Origin: Maledivibacter halophilus
Lineage (GTDB): Bacteria; Bacillota; Clostridia; Peptostreptococcales; Caminicellaceae
Direction of reading: 5' to 3'
NCBI RefSeq assembly: GCF_900167445.1
Contig: NZ_FUZT01000004.1
Coordinates: 1-64,000 of the forward strand
DNA: 64,000 nucleotides
This document shows positions 8,661 through 17,814 of this stretch, one piece after another. The translations under genes and the position numbers were made by a program. The stretch's first letter is position 1, and each line of letters begins with the position of its first letter. The notes under the pieces are model-generated. The model ran no database searches, had not been told where the DNA came from, and saw only the letters and a program-made list of their open reading frames with translations.

Positions 8661-9323
8661 GTGAAGTTAAGTAAAACTATTGATCATACATTGTTGAAGC
8701 CCTTTTCACAAAGGAATGATATATATAAGCTTTGTATGGAAGCAAAGGAATATGATTTTGCATCTGTATGTGTAAATCCCTGCTGGGTTGAATATGCAAA
8801 AAATCTTTTAGAGGGAACCAATGTTAAAATTTGTACAGTTATTGGTTTTCCACTTGGAGCAACCTTTAAGGAAGTAAAGGTGCAAGAAGCAAAGCTTGCA
8901 GCAGATAAAGGCTGTACAGAAGTAGATATGGTAATAAATATAGGAAAATTAAAGGATAAAGAATATGGATATGTTAAAGAAGAAATAAAGGAAATAGTAA
9001 AAGTCGTTAAAGGAAAAGCTGTAGTGAAGGTTATTATTGAAACCTGTTTATTGACCGATGAAGAAAAGATAAAGGCCTGTAAGTTAAGTGTAGAAGCTGG
9101 GGCTGCTTTTGTTAAAACTTCTACTGGGTTTTCTACAGGAGGAGCAACTATAGAGGATGTAAAGCTAATGAAGAAAGCTGTTAAGGACAATGCCTTGGTT
9201 AAAGCAAGTACGGGAATTAAAACCTATGGGCAGGTTAAAGAATTTATTAAGGTTGGTGCAGTTAGATTTGGAACTAGCAGTGGTATTAAAATATTACAAG
9301 AGAGGATGAATTTAGATGAATAA
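8661..9323 (+). CDS. deoC: Deoxyribose-phosphate aldolase
   Basis: Class I aldolase, about 220 residues with the GTG start at 8661, preceded by GGAGAG. An upstream in-frame ATG at 8637 lies inside the glycosidase gene and has no ribosome site. It shows TIDHTLLKP at the N-terminus, the Schiff-base lysine in FVKTSTGFS, and the KASTGIKT segment with the second active-site lysine. It normally splits 2-deoxyribose-5-phosphate into acetaldehyde and glyceraldehyde-3-phosphate. Its place inside a PTS operon is unusual and suggests either a deoxysugar substrate or a recruited aldol activity. It overlaps the IIC start by 8 bp, so the two are translationally coupled. Confidence 0.9.
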   Translation: MKLSKTIDHTLLKPFSQRNDIYKLCMEAKEYDFASVCVNPCWVEYAKNLLEGTNVKICTVIGFPLGATFKEVKVQEAKLAADKGCTEVDMVINIGKLKDKEYGYVKEEIKEIVKVVKGKAVVKVIIETCLLTDEEKIKACKLSVEAGAAFVKTSTGFSTGGATIEDVKLMKKAVKDNALVKASTGIKTYGQVKEFIKVGAVRFGTSSGIKILQERMNLDE

Positions 9324-10611
9324 TAAAGTAACAGAATTATTAGAAAATAAATTGATGCCCATAGCTGTTAAAATGAATCAAAATAGATATTTAGCATCAA
9401 TAAGAGATGGTTTCTTAGTATCGGTACCCTTTATTATTTTTGGATCCATATGTGTAATTGTACCTAATTTACCCTATTTAAATAAAATTATAGGTGATAG
9501 TGGAGTAGAAAATATAGGAAGTTATTTAGGACATGCTTCTTTAATTACTATGAATCTTACGGCCCTAATTATAGCTTTTTCCATAGCCTATAATCTAGGA
9601 CGAAGATATGAGGTTAACTCTTTATATGCTGGCTTCATTTCTCTGATGTCATTTTTCATGATTACACCCTTTTCCCTTACTGTAGAAGGAAAGGTTATCG
9701 ATGGAATTATACCTATGCAGTATATGGGAGCACAGGGTATGTTTGTGGCAATGATAACTTCCATTTTAGCAACAGAAATATTTAGGTTCGTTATTAAAAA
9801 AGGCTGGACTATTAAGATGCCAAATGGAGTTCCAAAGGCAGTTACAGAATCATTTAGTTCACTGATTCCACTAATTATCACTTTAATTTCATTTTTTATA
9901 ATAAAAATAGTGTTCCAGTATACAGGATGGGGAAACGCCCATGAATTTATATATAAAGTCCTACAAACACCTCTTATGGGACTAGGAAACAATTTGTTTT
10001 CTGTGTTAATAGCAACTACATTTATCCAGCTATTCTGGTTCTTTGGGTTACATGGTACAATTATTGTTTATTCGGTTATAGACCCTATTTGGATGTCATT
10101 ATCACAACAAAATTTTGATGCTATTAATGCTGGTGGGGAAGCAGTAAACATAATAAATAAACAATTTATTGAAGTTTTTTATAATGGTTTAGGAGGACCA
10201 GGAGGAATTATTGCAGTTACCATTATACTTCTATTTATTGCTAAAAGTAAGCAATTAAAGCAATTAGGTAAATTGGCAGCCCCCGCAGATTTATTTAATG
10301 TTATGGAAACCGTTGTTTTTGGACTTCCAGTAGTAATGAATCCAATTGTATTAATTCCATTTATTTTATGTCCTTTAGTTACAAATATTATTACCTATTT
10401 TTCAATGAAATTGGGCTTAGTACCAATAGCCCATATAGCTATACCATGGACTGTACCTCCAATATTAAGTGGGATATTAGCAACTGAATCAATTGCTGGA
10501 GGCATATTACAGCTTATAAATATTGTTGTTGCTATTCTAATATGGCTGCCATTCGTACTTATACTAGATAAACAAAAGCTAGAACTGGAAAAAAAGCAAG
10601 AAAATAAATAA
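9316..10611 (+). CDS. PTS lactose/cellobiose-type IIC permease
   Basis: A 431-residue integral membrane permease of the lactose/N,N'-diacetylchitobiose/cellobiose family, with about ten hydrophobic segments. It begins with the typical amphipathic N-terminus (LENKLMPIAVKMNQNRYLASIRDGF). The substrate-loop region FWFFGLHGTIIVYSVIDPIW and the NPIVLIPFILCP segment are conserved family landmarks. It imports and phosphorylates a beta-glycoside with IIB (6931) and IIA (15920). The start overlaps deoC. Which disaccharide or aglycone is carried cannot be deduced. Confidence 0.93.
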   Translation: MNNKVTELLENKLMPIAVKMNQNRYLASIRDGFLVSVPFIIFGSICVIVPNLPYLNKIIGDSGVENIGSYLGHASLITMNLTALIIAFSIAYNLGRRYEVNSLYAGFISLMSFFMITPFSLTVEGKVIDGIIPMQYMGAQGMFVAMITSILATEIFRFVIKKGWTIKMPNGVPKAVTESFSSLIPLIITLISFFIIKIVFQYTGWGNAHEFIYKVLQTPLMGLGNNLFSVLIATTFIQLFWFFGLHGTIIVYSVIDPIWMSLSQQNFDAINAGGEAVNIINKQFIEVFYNGLGGPGGIIAVTIILLFIAKSKQLKQLGKLAAPADLFNVMETVVFGLPVVMNPIVLIPFILCPLVTNIITYFSMKLGLVPIAHIAIPWTVPPILSGILATESIAGGILQLINIVVAILIWLPFVLILDKQKLELEKKQENK

Positions 10612-10662
10612 CTGAAGGCAATTATGAAATTTGCTTAATTAATATTATAAATAAGAAATATT

Positions 10663-10689
10663 AAAGTATTCTAGATTCTAGAATACTTT
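10663..10689. promoter_or_regulatory. Perfect 13-1-13 palindrome between IIC and second GH1 gene
   Basis: AAAGTATTCTAGA (10663-10675) is perfectly repeated in inverse orientation at 10677-10689 around a single base. It lies 52 bp after the IIC stop and 29 bp before the next start. Without a strong T tract it is more likely an operator or an mRNA-stabilising hairpin than a terminator, although attenuation is possible. Confidence 0.5.
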
Positions 10690-10718
10690 ATATTGTAATA
10701 AATGTGAGGTGTTTTAAA

Positions 10719-12104
10719 ATGTTTTATGATTTTCCAAGGAGATTCTGGTGGGGAACAGCCTCTTCATCCTTGCAAACAGAAGGAAATAAAAATAAAAGGG
10801 GTAAATCTACTTGGGATATATGGTATGAAAAAGAACCCTTTAGATTTTATAATAATGTGGGTCCTAATAAATTATCTGATTTTTACAGTAATTTTAAAAA
10901 GGATATAGATATTATGAAGGAGTTATATTTAAATTCCTTTAGAACATCTATTTCATGGAGCAGACTAATACCGGGAGGAACAGGTGAAATAGATTCCGAT
11001 GCAGCAGCATATTATCATGATTTAATTGATTATTTAATAGAAAAGGATATTGAACCGATTATTAATTTATTTCATTTCGATATGCCAATTGAGCTTGCAA
11101 ATAAAGGAGGATGGGCAAATAAAGAGGTTGTTAATGCATATGTTAATTATGCCAAGACTGTATTTTCACTATATGGTGAAAAGGTGAATTATTTTATTAC
11201 CTTTAATGAGCCTATTGTTCCTATAGAAATGTGTTATTTATATGGAGCCCATTATCCCTTTGAATTAAATTTTAAAAAGGGAATCGGAGCAGCTTATAAT
11301 ACTATTATTGCCCATTGCAGAGCAGTAGAAGAATATAGAAAATTAGATTTGCCAGGACAGATAGGTATTGTACTGAATTTAACGCCATCCTATCCTAGAA
11401 GCAGCCACCCTTCAGATGTTAATGCTGCCAAAACAGCAGACCTTTTATTTAATAGAAGTTTTTTAGATCCTGTTGTAAAAGGGCATTTTTCCAAGGATTT
11501 AATTGAATTTTTAAAGGAAAATAATTTATGTCCAAATGCAGAAAAGAAGGAATTAGAAACAGTTAAAAATAACAAAGTGGATTATTTAGGTGTAAACTAT
11601 TATCAGCCAAGAAGAATTAAAGCAAAGGAGAATATTCCAAATCCCCAGGCACCAATAATGCCAGAAACATTTTTTGATTATTATACTGAAATGCCTGGTA
11701 GACGAATGAATACCTCTAGAGGCTGGGAGATATATCCTAAGGGAATTTATGATTTATCAATAGATATTAGAGATAATTATGGGAATATACCTTACTTTAT
11801 ATCAGAGAATGGCATGGGCATAGAAGGTGAAGAGAAACATAAGAATGAAGATGGTCAGATACAGGATGACTATAGAATAGAATTTATAAAGGAACATTTG
11901 ATATGGATTCACAGGGCAAAAGAAGAAGGATGTAATGTATTTGGATACCATTTGTGGACTTTTATAGATAATTGGTCCTTTACAAATGCTTATAAAAATA
12001 GATATGGATATGTTTCTTTAGATTTAGAAACAAATAAAAGAACCGTTAAAAAAAGTGGTGAATGGATTAGGAAAACTATATTTAATAATGGGTTTGAAGG
12101 ATAG
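10719..12104 (+). CDS. 6-phospho-beta-glucosidase (GH1)
   Basis: A 461-residue GH1 enzyme with canonical motifs: FWWGTASSSLQTEGN at the start, LFHFDMP (118-123) for sugar binding, acid/base Glu164 in FITFNEP, and nucleophile Glu363 in YFISENG. It would hydrolyse phosphorylated beta-glycosides delivered by the PTS to a sugar-6-phosphate plus aglycone. Start ATG 10719 follows GTGAGGTG; a GTG at 10704 is in frame but lacks a ribosome site. It is a paralog of the gene at 7253, and the shared cluster suggests the two split related substrates. Confidence 0.92.
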   Translation: MFYDFPRRFWWGTASSSLQTEGNKNKRGKSTWDIWYEKEPFRFYNNVGPNKLSDFYSNFKKDIDIMKELYLNSFRTSISWSRLIPGGTGEIDSDAAAYYHDLIDYLIEKDIEPIINLFHFDMPIELANKGGWANKEVVNAYVNYAKTVFSLYGEKVNYFITFNEPIVPIEMCYLYGAHYPFELNFKKGIGAAYNTIIAHCRAVEEYRKLDLPGQIGIVLNLTPSYPRSSHPSDVNAAKTADLLFNRSFLDPVVKGHFSKDLIEFLKENNLCPNAEKKELETVKNNKVDYLGVNYYQPRRIKAKENIPNPQAPIMPETFFDYYTEMPGRRMNTSRGWEIYPKGIYDLSIDIRDNYGNIPYFISENGMGIEGEEKHKNEDGQIQDDYRIEFIKEHLIWIHRAKEEGCNVFGYHLWTFIDNWSFTNAYKNRYGYVSLDLETNKRTVKKSGEWIRKTIFNNGFEG

Positions 12105-12132
12105 TAAGTAGAATACAGAAAGGTGATTATAA

Positions 12133-12786
12133 ATGGTAAAATTTTTTCCTTCTTTAATGTGTGCAGATATTAGCAACATAAGAGATGAAATTAGAGCATT
12201 AGAAGATGCTGATGTAGATGGATTTCACCTTGATTTAATGGATGGAAAGTTTGTTCCTAATTTTGCCTTGGGATTAGAAGATATAAAAGCGATTAGGAGA
12301 TTAACAGATAAGCCTTTAGATTTACATTTAATGATTGATGAGCCTGAACAATATATTGATTTGTTTTGTGACATTAACATAGATATGATAAGTGTTCATT
12401 TTGAATCCTGTGTTCATATAGATAGAGTTATAAAAAAGATTAAAAACAAGGAAAAGAAGGCTGGAATTGCTATTAATCCTGGGACATCTATTGATAGCAT
12501 TAAATATCTTTTATCAGAAGTTGATTTTATTTTAATAATGTCTGTAAATCCAGGATTTGCAGGGCAAAGCTTTATTGACTATGTTTTTGACAAAGTAAAG
12601 GATTTGAAAAAAATCATAGATAAAAAGAATCATAATGTAGAGATATATGCTGATGGAGCTCTGAGCTTAGAGAAAATTAGAATGCTTAAAAGTGAAAAAG
12701 TAAATGGCTTTGTTCTAGGAACATCGGTACTGTTTAATAAATCAAAGGATTATAGTGAAATAATAAATAATTTAAGGGCTTTATAG
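12133..12786 (+). CDS. Allulose-6-phosphate / ribulose-5-phosphate 3-epimerase family protein
   Basis: A TIM-barrel epimerase of 217 residues with the metal ligands His32 and Asp34 (FHLDLMDG), His65 (LDLHLMI) and a late Asp (IYADGAL). The N-terminal PSLMCAD and the NPGFAGQ loop resemble E. coli AlsE (PSLMCMD, DPGFAGQ) more than ordinary ribulose-phosphate epimerases (PSILSAD, NPGFGGQ). It would interconvert D-allulose-6-phosphate and fructose-6-phosphate, or ribulose- and xylulose-5-phosphate. It follows the GH1 gene by 28 bp with its own ribosome site. The substrate call is inference. Confidence 0.85.
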   Translation: MVKFFPSLMCADISNIRDEIRALEDADVDGFHLDLMDGKFVPNFALGLEDIKAIRRLTDKPLDLHLMIDEPEQYIDLFCDINIDMISVHFESCVHIDRVIKKIKNKEKKAGIAINPGTSIDSIKYLLSEVDFILIMSVNPGFAGQSFIDYVFDKVKDLKKIIDKKNHNVEIYADGALSLEKIRMLKSEKVNGFVLGTSVLFNKSKDYSEIINNLRAL

Positions 12787-12815
12787 TTGATGTTTAGCTA
12801 GAATAACAATTCAAT

Positions 12816-12853
12816 AAGGAAATTCTATAATATATAAATTATGGAATTTCCTT
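12816..12853. promoter_or_regulatory. 15-bp stem hairpin between epimerase and manA
   Basis: Left arm 12816-12830 (AAGGAAATTCTATAA) pairs with 12839-12853 over an eight-base AT loop, with one G-T wobble. No T tract follows on the plus strand, so it may be an operator, processing site or weak attenuator between the epimerase and the isomerase genes. Confidence 0.45.
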
Positions 12854-12891
12854 AAACCTCTATGTTAATATAAAAATAAGGAGAGGTAAAT

Positions 12892-13839
12892 ATGTCGGAA
12901 TTAATTTTTTTTAAACCTATTCCTAAGGTAACTATATGGGGAGGAGAAAAATTAAAAAATTATTTTAATTATGGTTTTTTGCCATCATCTACTGGACAAT
13001 GCTGGGTCTTTAGTGCACAGTCTAATGAAAGTAATGAAATAATTAACGGAGAATTTAAAGGTAAAACCCTATTGGACCTATGGGAAAATCATGGATATCT
13101 TTTTAATAAAAATAGTAAAATTAAGTTTCCCTTTATTGTCTCCCTTGTAGGAGCTGAAGATGATCTTAGCATACAAGTTCATCCCAATGATTTCTATGCA
13201 AAAAAGTACAATTATTTATCGGGAAAGAATGAAGCCTGGTATTTTATTGATACAGAGGAAAAAGCAGAAATTGTTTACGGTCACAAGGGGGAAAACAAAG
13301 ATGAATTTATTGAATGTGTAAAAAATAAAAAGTGGAATAAACTTCTTTTTCACAAAAAAGTAAAGAAAGATGATTTTGTATATATCCCTGCAGGAGAATT
13401 ACATGCTTTAAAGGGAGGAAATTTAGTTTATGAAATACAGCAAGCCAGTGATGTAACCTATAGGTTTTACGATTACGATAGAGTAAATAAACTAGGTGAG
13501 AAAAGAGAATTACATATAGATAAGGCCTTGGAATGTGTCAACATACCTTCTAAAAGAAATACTGATCCAAATATTAAGGAAAAGAAGTTTAAAAGTGGCA
13601 AAGAAACAATATATATATCAAATCAATATTTTTCTGTTAAAAAAATTGAAGCTTATGGTGAGTTGGAACTTAAATTTGATGAAAATTATTTGCTAGTGAC
13701 AGTAATAGGTGGAGAAGGAAAAGTTAATGGATATAGAATAAAAACAGGAGATAATTTTTTGATACCCTATGGTGTTGAAAATTTAAAGATTAATGGTAAT
13801 ATGAAGTTAATGATGACCTATGAAGGCCTGTGTTGTTAA
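12892..13839 (+). CDS. manA: Mannose-6-phosphate isomerase, class I
   Basis: A 315-residue cupin enzyme of the short Bacillus type. Zinc ligands are visible in SIQVHPND, in the Glu of KNEAWYF, and in the His of AGELHALKGG. It interconverts mannose-6-phosphate and fructose-6-phosphate. It follows the epimerase gene after a hairpin, so it may be partly separately regulated. In this cluster it would channel a mannose-type product, or it may act on a related ketose/aldose pair. The reaction is established for the family; the physiological substrate is inferred. Confidence 0.88.
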   Translation: MSELIFFKPIPKVTIWGGEKLKNYFNYGFLPSSTGQCWVFSAQSNESNEIINGEFKGKTLLDLWENHGYLFNKNSKIKFPFIVSLVGAEDDLSIQVHPNDFYAKKYNYLSGKNEAWYFIDTEEKAEIVYGHKGENKDEFIECVKNKKWNKLLFHKKVKKDDFVYIPAGELHALKGGNLVYEIQQASDVTYRFYDYDRVNKLGEKRELHIDKALECVNIPSKRNTDPNIKEKKFKSGKETIYISNQYFSVKKIEAYGELELKFDENYLLVTVIGGEGKVNGYRIKTGDNFLIPYGVENLKINGNMKLMMTYEGLCC

Positions 13840-13849
13840 AAGTATTTAC

Positions 13850-13950
13850 TATAGTGAAATAAATTGAAAGGTGATTTATAGATATTGAAAATCTTGAAGT
13901 ATGGATTTGTTTAAAATCTATAAATCAAGTTCTAATATTGCTTCACTATA
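13850..13950 (+). promoter_or_regulatory. Nested inverted-repeat leader upstream of the PTS regulator
   Basis: Two perfect inverted repeats are nested. The outer arms TATAGTGAA (13850-13858) and TTCACTATA (13942-13950) enclose inner arms GATTTATAGAT (13873-13883) and ATCTATAAATC (13916-13926). The block ends a few bases before the ribosome site of the activator gene. It could be a folded RNA leader or a pair of operator half-sites for the activator. Function not known. Confidence 0.5.
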
Positions 13951-13967
13951 ACAAGGGGAGAAAGCAA

Positions 13968-15917
13968 GTGGTTATGTCTAGTCGAGCTAAAGATATTTTT
14001 CAAGTATTATATAAAAGTAGTCAACCTAAGGATCAAAAGATTTTAGCCAACAAATTTGGTGTAACACCTAGAACCATAAGAAAGGATATAAATGATATAA
14101 ACTCTTTATTATTACCTTATGATGGTGAGATAGTTTTGGTAAGAAACAAAGGCTATGTTATAAAATACAAGGATAGAAATATGATTGAAAAATTTTTTCA
14201 AGATAGTAATTGCTGTAATGGAGATATTGAATTCCCCAATAATACTGAAGATAGAGTGATATATATTATTAAAAAGCTTTTAGTGCAAAAAGATTATCTT
14301 ATGATTGACGAGTTGGCAGAAGAATTATTTGTTAGTAAGTCAACTCTAAATAGTGATATTAAAAAGGTTAAAGAAAAATTGAAAAAATTCAATTTGATTA
14401 TAAAGAGAAGAGCTAGTTATGGAATTAAAGTAGCCGGAGAAGAAAAGAATATTAGATCATGTATAGCAGAGCATTATATATATTCTAGGAATAATTCTAA
14501 TACATTGAATGTAATAGAGGATGTAGAATATTTTAAGGATATTGATGTAAATAAAATTAAAAAAGTTATTCTTAAAAATATAGCCTATCATAATATAAGA
14601 ATAGCGGAAGTCAATTTAAATAATTTAATACACCATATATGTATTACTATTAAAAGGATTAATAATGGATTTTCTATAGAAGAAGAATTTTTTACTGATA
14701 TAGAAGTTAGTGAATTAGATAGAGAAGTAATAAATGATATTGTTGAGGATTTGTCCAATTCTTTAAGGGTAGAATTTTCTGAGGAGGAAATTGATTATCT
14801 CACATTACATATTTCTTCTAAAAAGTCTGGACAAGAATATGATAAGCAGAATGGTGCATTAGCTGTTGAAATTGTAAACAGCATGATAAAAACAATAAAA
14901 AAAACATATGGGTATGATTTTTCTAAGGATGAAGGGTTAATAAATGATTTGACCCAGCATATTAAACCCGCTATAAAAAGAATAAAGTACTCATTAAACT
15001 TAAGAAATCCTATGGTTAAAGAAATAAAAAGAATGTTTCCTTTAAGCTTCAATATGACAATTGAAGCCCTTGATGCAATTAAAGATAAAATAAAGGGCAC
15101 ATTCAATGATGAAGAATTATCCTTAATTGCCCTTCATTTACAAGCTGCCATGGAAAGGCAGGAAGAAGCAAAATATCAAAGGAAAAAAGTCTTATTGGTT
15201 TGTGGTTCTGGTATTGGGTCTGGTAGGGTATTAGAAACTAAGTTAAATAAAATTTTTGGTAAAAAATTAGATATAATGATGTCTATTTCTATGTTGGATT
15301 TTGATGTTGTAGATAAATTGGAATGTGACTTTATAGTATCGACAGTACCAGTAAAATCAAAGTATAAGCCTGTAATAGTAATAAAGGGCTTACCCACTAA
15401 AAAGGATATTCAAAAAATCAGTAGATTTATAAATGTTACAAAAAAAAGAAATAGATTTGGACTTGATGAAGTATTTAATAAAGAATTGTTTATGATATCA
15501 GAGGAAGCAGACACAAAGGATGAAATAATAAATATAGTAGCGAATAATCTAAAGGATAAAAAATATGCTGGGGATGATTTTTTGCCAAAGGTATATGAAA
15601 GAGAAAATGTTTCTTCCACAGCTTTAAGTGAAATGGTAGCCATTCCCCATCCCGTAAGGGCCTGTGCATTAAAAACAGGAATTGCTGTATGCATAAACAA
15701 AAAAGGTGTTTGTTGGGATGAAACAAAAAAAGTTCATATAATGTTAATGCTGGCAATAAAGCCAAAGGAATACAAATACATGGATGGTATATTTGATTTA
15801 ATTGTAAAAATATTGGAGAATGACTGTATTACAATGAAGCTATTGAATTGTAAAAGCTATGAAGAATTTTTAAAAGAATTAAAGGATATTTATAGAAAAG
15901 ATTTGGAGGATATATAG
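13968..15917 (+). CDS. PRD-domain PTS-controlled transcriptional activator (LicR/MtlR type)
   Basis: A regulator of about 649 residues. An N-terminal winged helix (KDIFQVLYKSSQPKDQKILA) and a second HTH come first, then two PRD domains carrying His residues (HHICITIKR, LTLHISS, QHIKPAIKR, ALHLQAAM). A IIB-like domain with phospho-Cys in LLVCGSGIGSGR and a IIA-Fru-like domain with His in AIPHPVRAC follow. Such proteins sense phosphorylation by HPr and the cognate PTS and activate the sugar operon. GTG 13968 fits the GGGGAG ribosome site best; ATG 13974 is the alternative. It lies two bases before the IIA gene, so they are co-expressed. Confidence 0.9.
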   Translation: MVMSSRAKDIFQVLYKSSQPKDQKILANKFGVTPRTIRKDINDINSLLLPYDGEIVLVRNKGYVIKYKDRNMIEKFFQDSNCCNGDIEFPNNTEDRVIYIIKKLLVQKDYLMIDELAEELFVSKSTLNSDIKKVKEKLKKFNLIIKRRASYGIKVAGEEKNIRSCIAEHYIYSRNNSNTLNVIEDVEYFKDIDVNKIKKVILKNIAYHNIRIAEVNLNNLIHHICITIKRINNGFSIEEEFFTDIEVSELDREVINDIVEDLSNSLRVEFSEEEIDYLTLHISSKKSGQEYDKQNGALAVEIVNSMIKTIKKTYGYDFSKDEGLINDLTQHIKPAIKRIKYSLNLRNPMVKEIKRMFPLSFNMTIEALDAIKDKIKGTFNDEELSLIALHLQAAMERQEEAKYQRKKVLLVCGSGIGSGRVLETKLNKIFGKKLDIMMSISMLDFDVVDKLECDFIVSTVPVKSKYKPVIVIKGLPTKKDIQKISRFINVTKKRNRFGLDEVFNKELFMISEEADTKDEIINIVANNLKDKKYAGDDFLPKVYERENVSSTALSEMVAIPHPVRACALKTGIAVCINKKGVCWDETKKVHIMLMLAIKPKEYKYMDGIFDLIVKILENDCITMKLLNCKSYEEFLKELKDIYRKDLEDI

Positions 15918-15919
15918 TT

Positions 15920-16237
15920 ATGAATGAGCAAGCAATATTAAATTTAATTTCTTATAGTGGAAGTGCCAGAAGTAATGCCATAGAAGCTATGGAAAATGCT
16001 AAAAAGAATGATTTTGATAAAGCTAAAAAATTATTAGAGGAATCAGCAAAGGAATTACATTATGCCCATGAAAGTCAAACGGAATTAATAAGGGAAAACA
16101 TAAAGGATCCTAAAAGCCAAATTACATTATTAATGGTTCATGCTCAAGATCATATGATGACATCCCAAACATTAATGGATCTAGCCAAGGAAATTATTGA
16201 CCTTAGATATGATTTATATGAAATGAAGAAAAAGTAA
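15920..16237 (+). CDS. PTS lactose/cellobiose-type IIA component
   Basis: A 105-residue three-helix phosphocarrier. The phosphorylated histidine is in LLMVHAQDHMMTS, as in LacF/CelC proteins, where a trimer binds a metal through the Asp of AQDHMM. It accepts phosphate from HPr and passes it to the IIB encoded at 6931. It sits next to the activator gene rather than with IIB/IIC, so regulator and transporter share expression. Confidence 0.93.
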   Translation: MNEQAILNLISYSGSARSNAIEAMENAKKNDFDKAKKLLEESAKELHYAHESQTELIRENIKDPKSQITLLMVHAQDHMMTSQTLMDLAKEIIDLRYDLYEMKKK

Positions 16238-16252
16238 TTAAGGAGAATAATC

Positions 16253-17212
16253 ATGGAGAGATATGTTTTAGGAGTAGATCTTGGAGGTACAAAAATAAAT
16301 GCAAGCCTAGTTGCTTTAGATGGAAAAATAGAGAAAAGTGTTGTTATTCCAACAATGGCCCATAAAGGAGAAAAAATTGTTAAAGGAAGAATTAATAATG
16401 CTATAGAAGAAATTTTAAAAACTACTTCAAAGGAAGATATTTTAGCCTTGGGTATTGGTGCACCTGGACCCCTAGACTCTAAAAGTGGAATAATAATAAA
16501 AGCCCCTAATTTACCCTTTGAAAATTTTAATATTACAGATTCTATTAAAAAGAAATTTTCTTTACCTACATATTTAGATAATGATGCAAATGCAGCAGCA
16601 ATAGGAGAGTATATTTTTGGCTCGGGGAAAAACACAATGAATATGGGCTATATAACCTTTAGTACAGGGGTTGGAGCAGGAGTTATTATAAATGGTAAAA
16701 TTTATAGAGGAAGTACTGGAAATGCCCTGGAAATTGGTCATACTACTTTAGATAAAAATGGTCCTATATGTGGATGTGGCAATAGAGGATGTGCTGAAGC
16801 ATTATGTTCGGGAACTGCTATAGCAAAAAAAGCCATAGCTGCCCTTAAAGGTAAAGTGAAAACCTCATTAAGAAAGTATAAAAATATTACTGCTAAAGAG
16901 GTAATGAGGGAAGCAAAAGAAGGAGATAAGATATCAATAGAAATTATGGAAGAAATTATAGAGTATATAGGTATATGTGTAGGAAATATGCTTGTTACCT
17001 TTGACCCTGAAAAAATTATTCTTGGTGGTGGATTGTTTAGTGAAAAAAATTATTTATTACCTAAAGTAAAAAAAGTTGTTCAAAAAAGAGTTTTTCCAAA
17101 ACTAGTGAATAGCTGTTCAATAGAAGAGAGCTATTTAGGGAAAAATGCAGGTGTTATTGGTGCTGCTGCTATTGCCATAATGGAATCTGATATTAATGAG
17201 ATAGGTTCATAA
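16253..17212 (+). CDS. ROK-family sugar kinase (glucokinase/allokinase type)
   Basis: A 319-residue kinase with the ATP-binding GVDLGGTKI at the start, the catalytic Asp in LDNDANAAAIGE, and the ROK zinc motif GHTTLDKNGPICGCGNRGC with its His and three Cys. It phosphorylates a free hexose at the 6-position; glucose is the usual substrate, but E. coli AlsK is of the same family. In this operon it would act on the sugar freed from the non-phosphorylated side of the glycoside. No HTH is present, so it is a kinase and not a ROK repressor. Confidence 0.88.
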   Translation: MERYVLGVDLGGTKINASLVALDGKIEKSVVIPTMAHKGEKIVKGRINNAIEEILKTTSKEDILALGIGAPGPLDSKSGIIIKAPNLPFENFNITDSIKKKFSLPTYLDNDANAAAIGEYIFGSGKNTMNMGYITFSTGVGAGVIINGKIYRGSTGNALEIGHTTLDKNGPICGCGNRGCAEALCSGTAIAKKAIAALKGKVKTSLRKYKNITAKEVMREAKEGDKISIEIMEEIIEYIGICVGNMLVTFDPEKIILGGGLFSEKNYLLPKVKKVVQKRVFPKLVNSCSIEESYLGKNAGVIGAAAIAIMESDINEIGS

Positions 17213-17340
17213 TTTAAAATTGGTTAGGTTGCATAATATATGGCTTGTTTTTTATAGATTTTAAAGCCAGATATAGCAGGTGGTTTTTAAAAGATATAAT
17301 TACGCAATTTCCTTATATTAATATATAATGGGGTGTAAAA

Positions 17341-17793
17341 ATGAAGATAGCAATAGCTAGTGATCATGTTGGACTAGAATTAAAAAAATATATAATAGAT
17401 CATTTAAAAGAAAAGGGAATAAGGGTAAAGGATTTTGGACCCTTTACTAATGAAAGGGTAGACTATCCTGATTATGGATTGATTGTTGGGAAAGAAGTGG
17501 TAAAAAAGAAGTTCGACTATGGTATATTAATATGTGGGACCGGGATAGGAATTAGTATTGCAGCTAATAAAGTACCAGGAATTAGAGCAGCCTTATGTAG
17601 TGATACATTTAGTGCCCACGCAACTCGAGAGCATAATGATGCAAATATATTAGCCCTTGGAGCAAGGGTTGTGGCTAGGGGATTGGCCTTGGATATTGTT
17701 GATGTATTTTTAAATGGAAAATTTGAAGGGGGAAGACATACAAAAAGGATAAAAAAAATATCCAATATTGAAGAAGAATTTATGATAAAATAA
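17341..17793 (+). CDS. rpiB: Ribose-5-phosphate isomerase B (possible allose-6-phosphate isomerase)
   Basis: A 150-residue RpiB/LacAB-type isomerase. IASDHVGLELK, the active-site Cys in LICGTGIG, and REHNDANILALGARVV are all present. Known RpiB enzymes interconvert ribose- and ribulose-5-phosphate and, in E. coli, also allose- and allulose-6-phosphate. It has its own short leader (128 bp) and a GGGG-containing ribosome site. Next to an AlsE-like epimerase and a ROK kinase, the allose route is an attractive reading, but pentose phosphate work remains possible. Confidence 0.88.
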   Translation: MKIAIASDHVGLELKKYIIDHLKEKGIRVKDFGPFTNERVDYPDYGLIVGKEVVKKKFDYGILICGTGIGISIAANKVPGIRAALCSDTFSAHATREHNDANILALGARVVARGLALDIVDVFLNGKFEGGRHTKRIKKISNIEEEFMIK

Positions 17794-17814
17794 ATAATGT
17801 TTAAGTGAACTTAA

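Noticed and set aside
8684..9190. Long minus-strand frame opposite deoC
   Set aside because: It is antisense to a clear aldolase, lacks a ribosome site and shows no domain.
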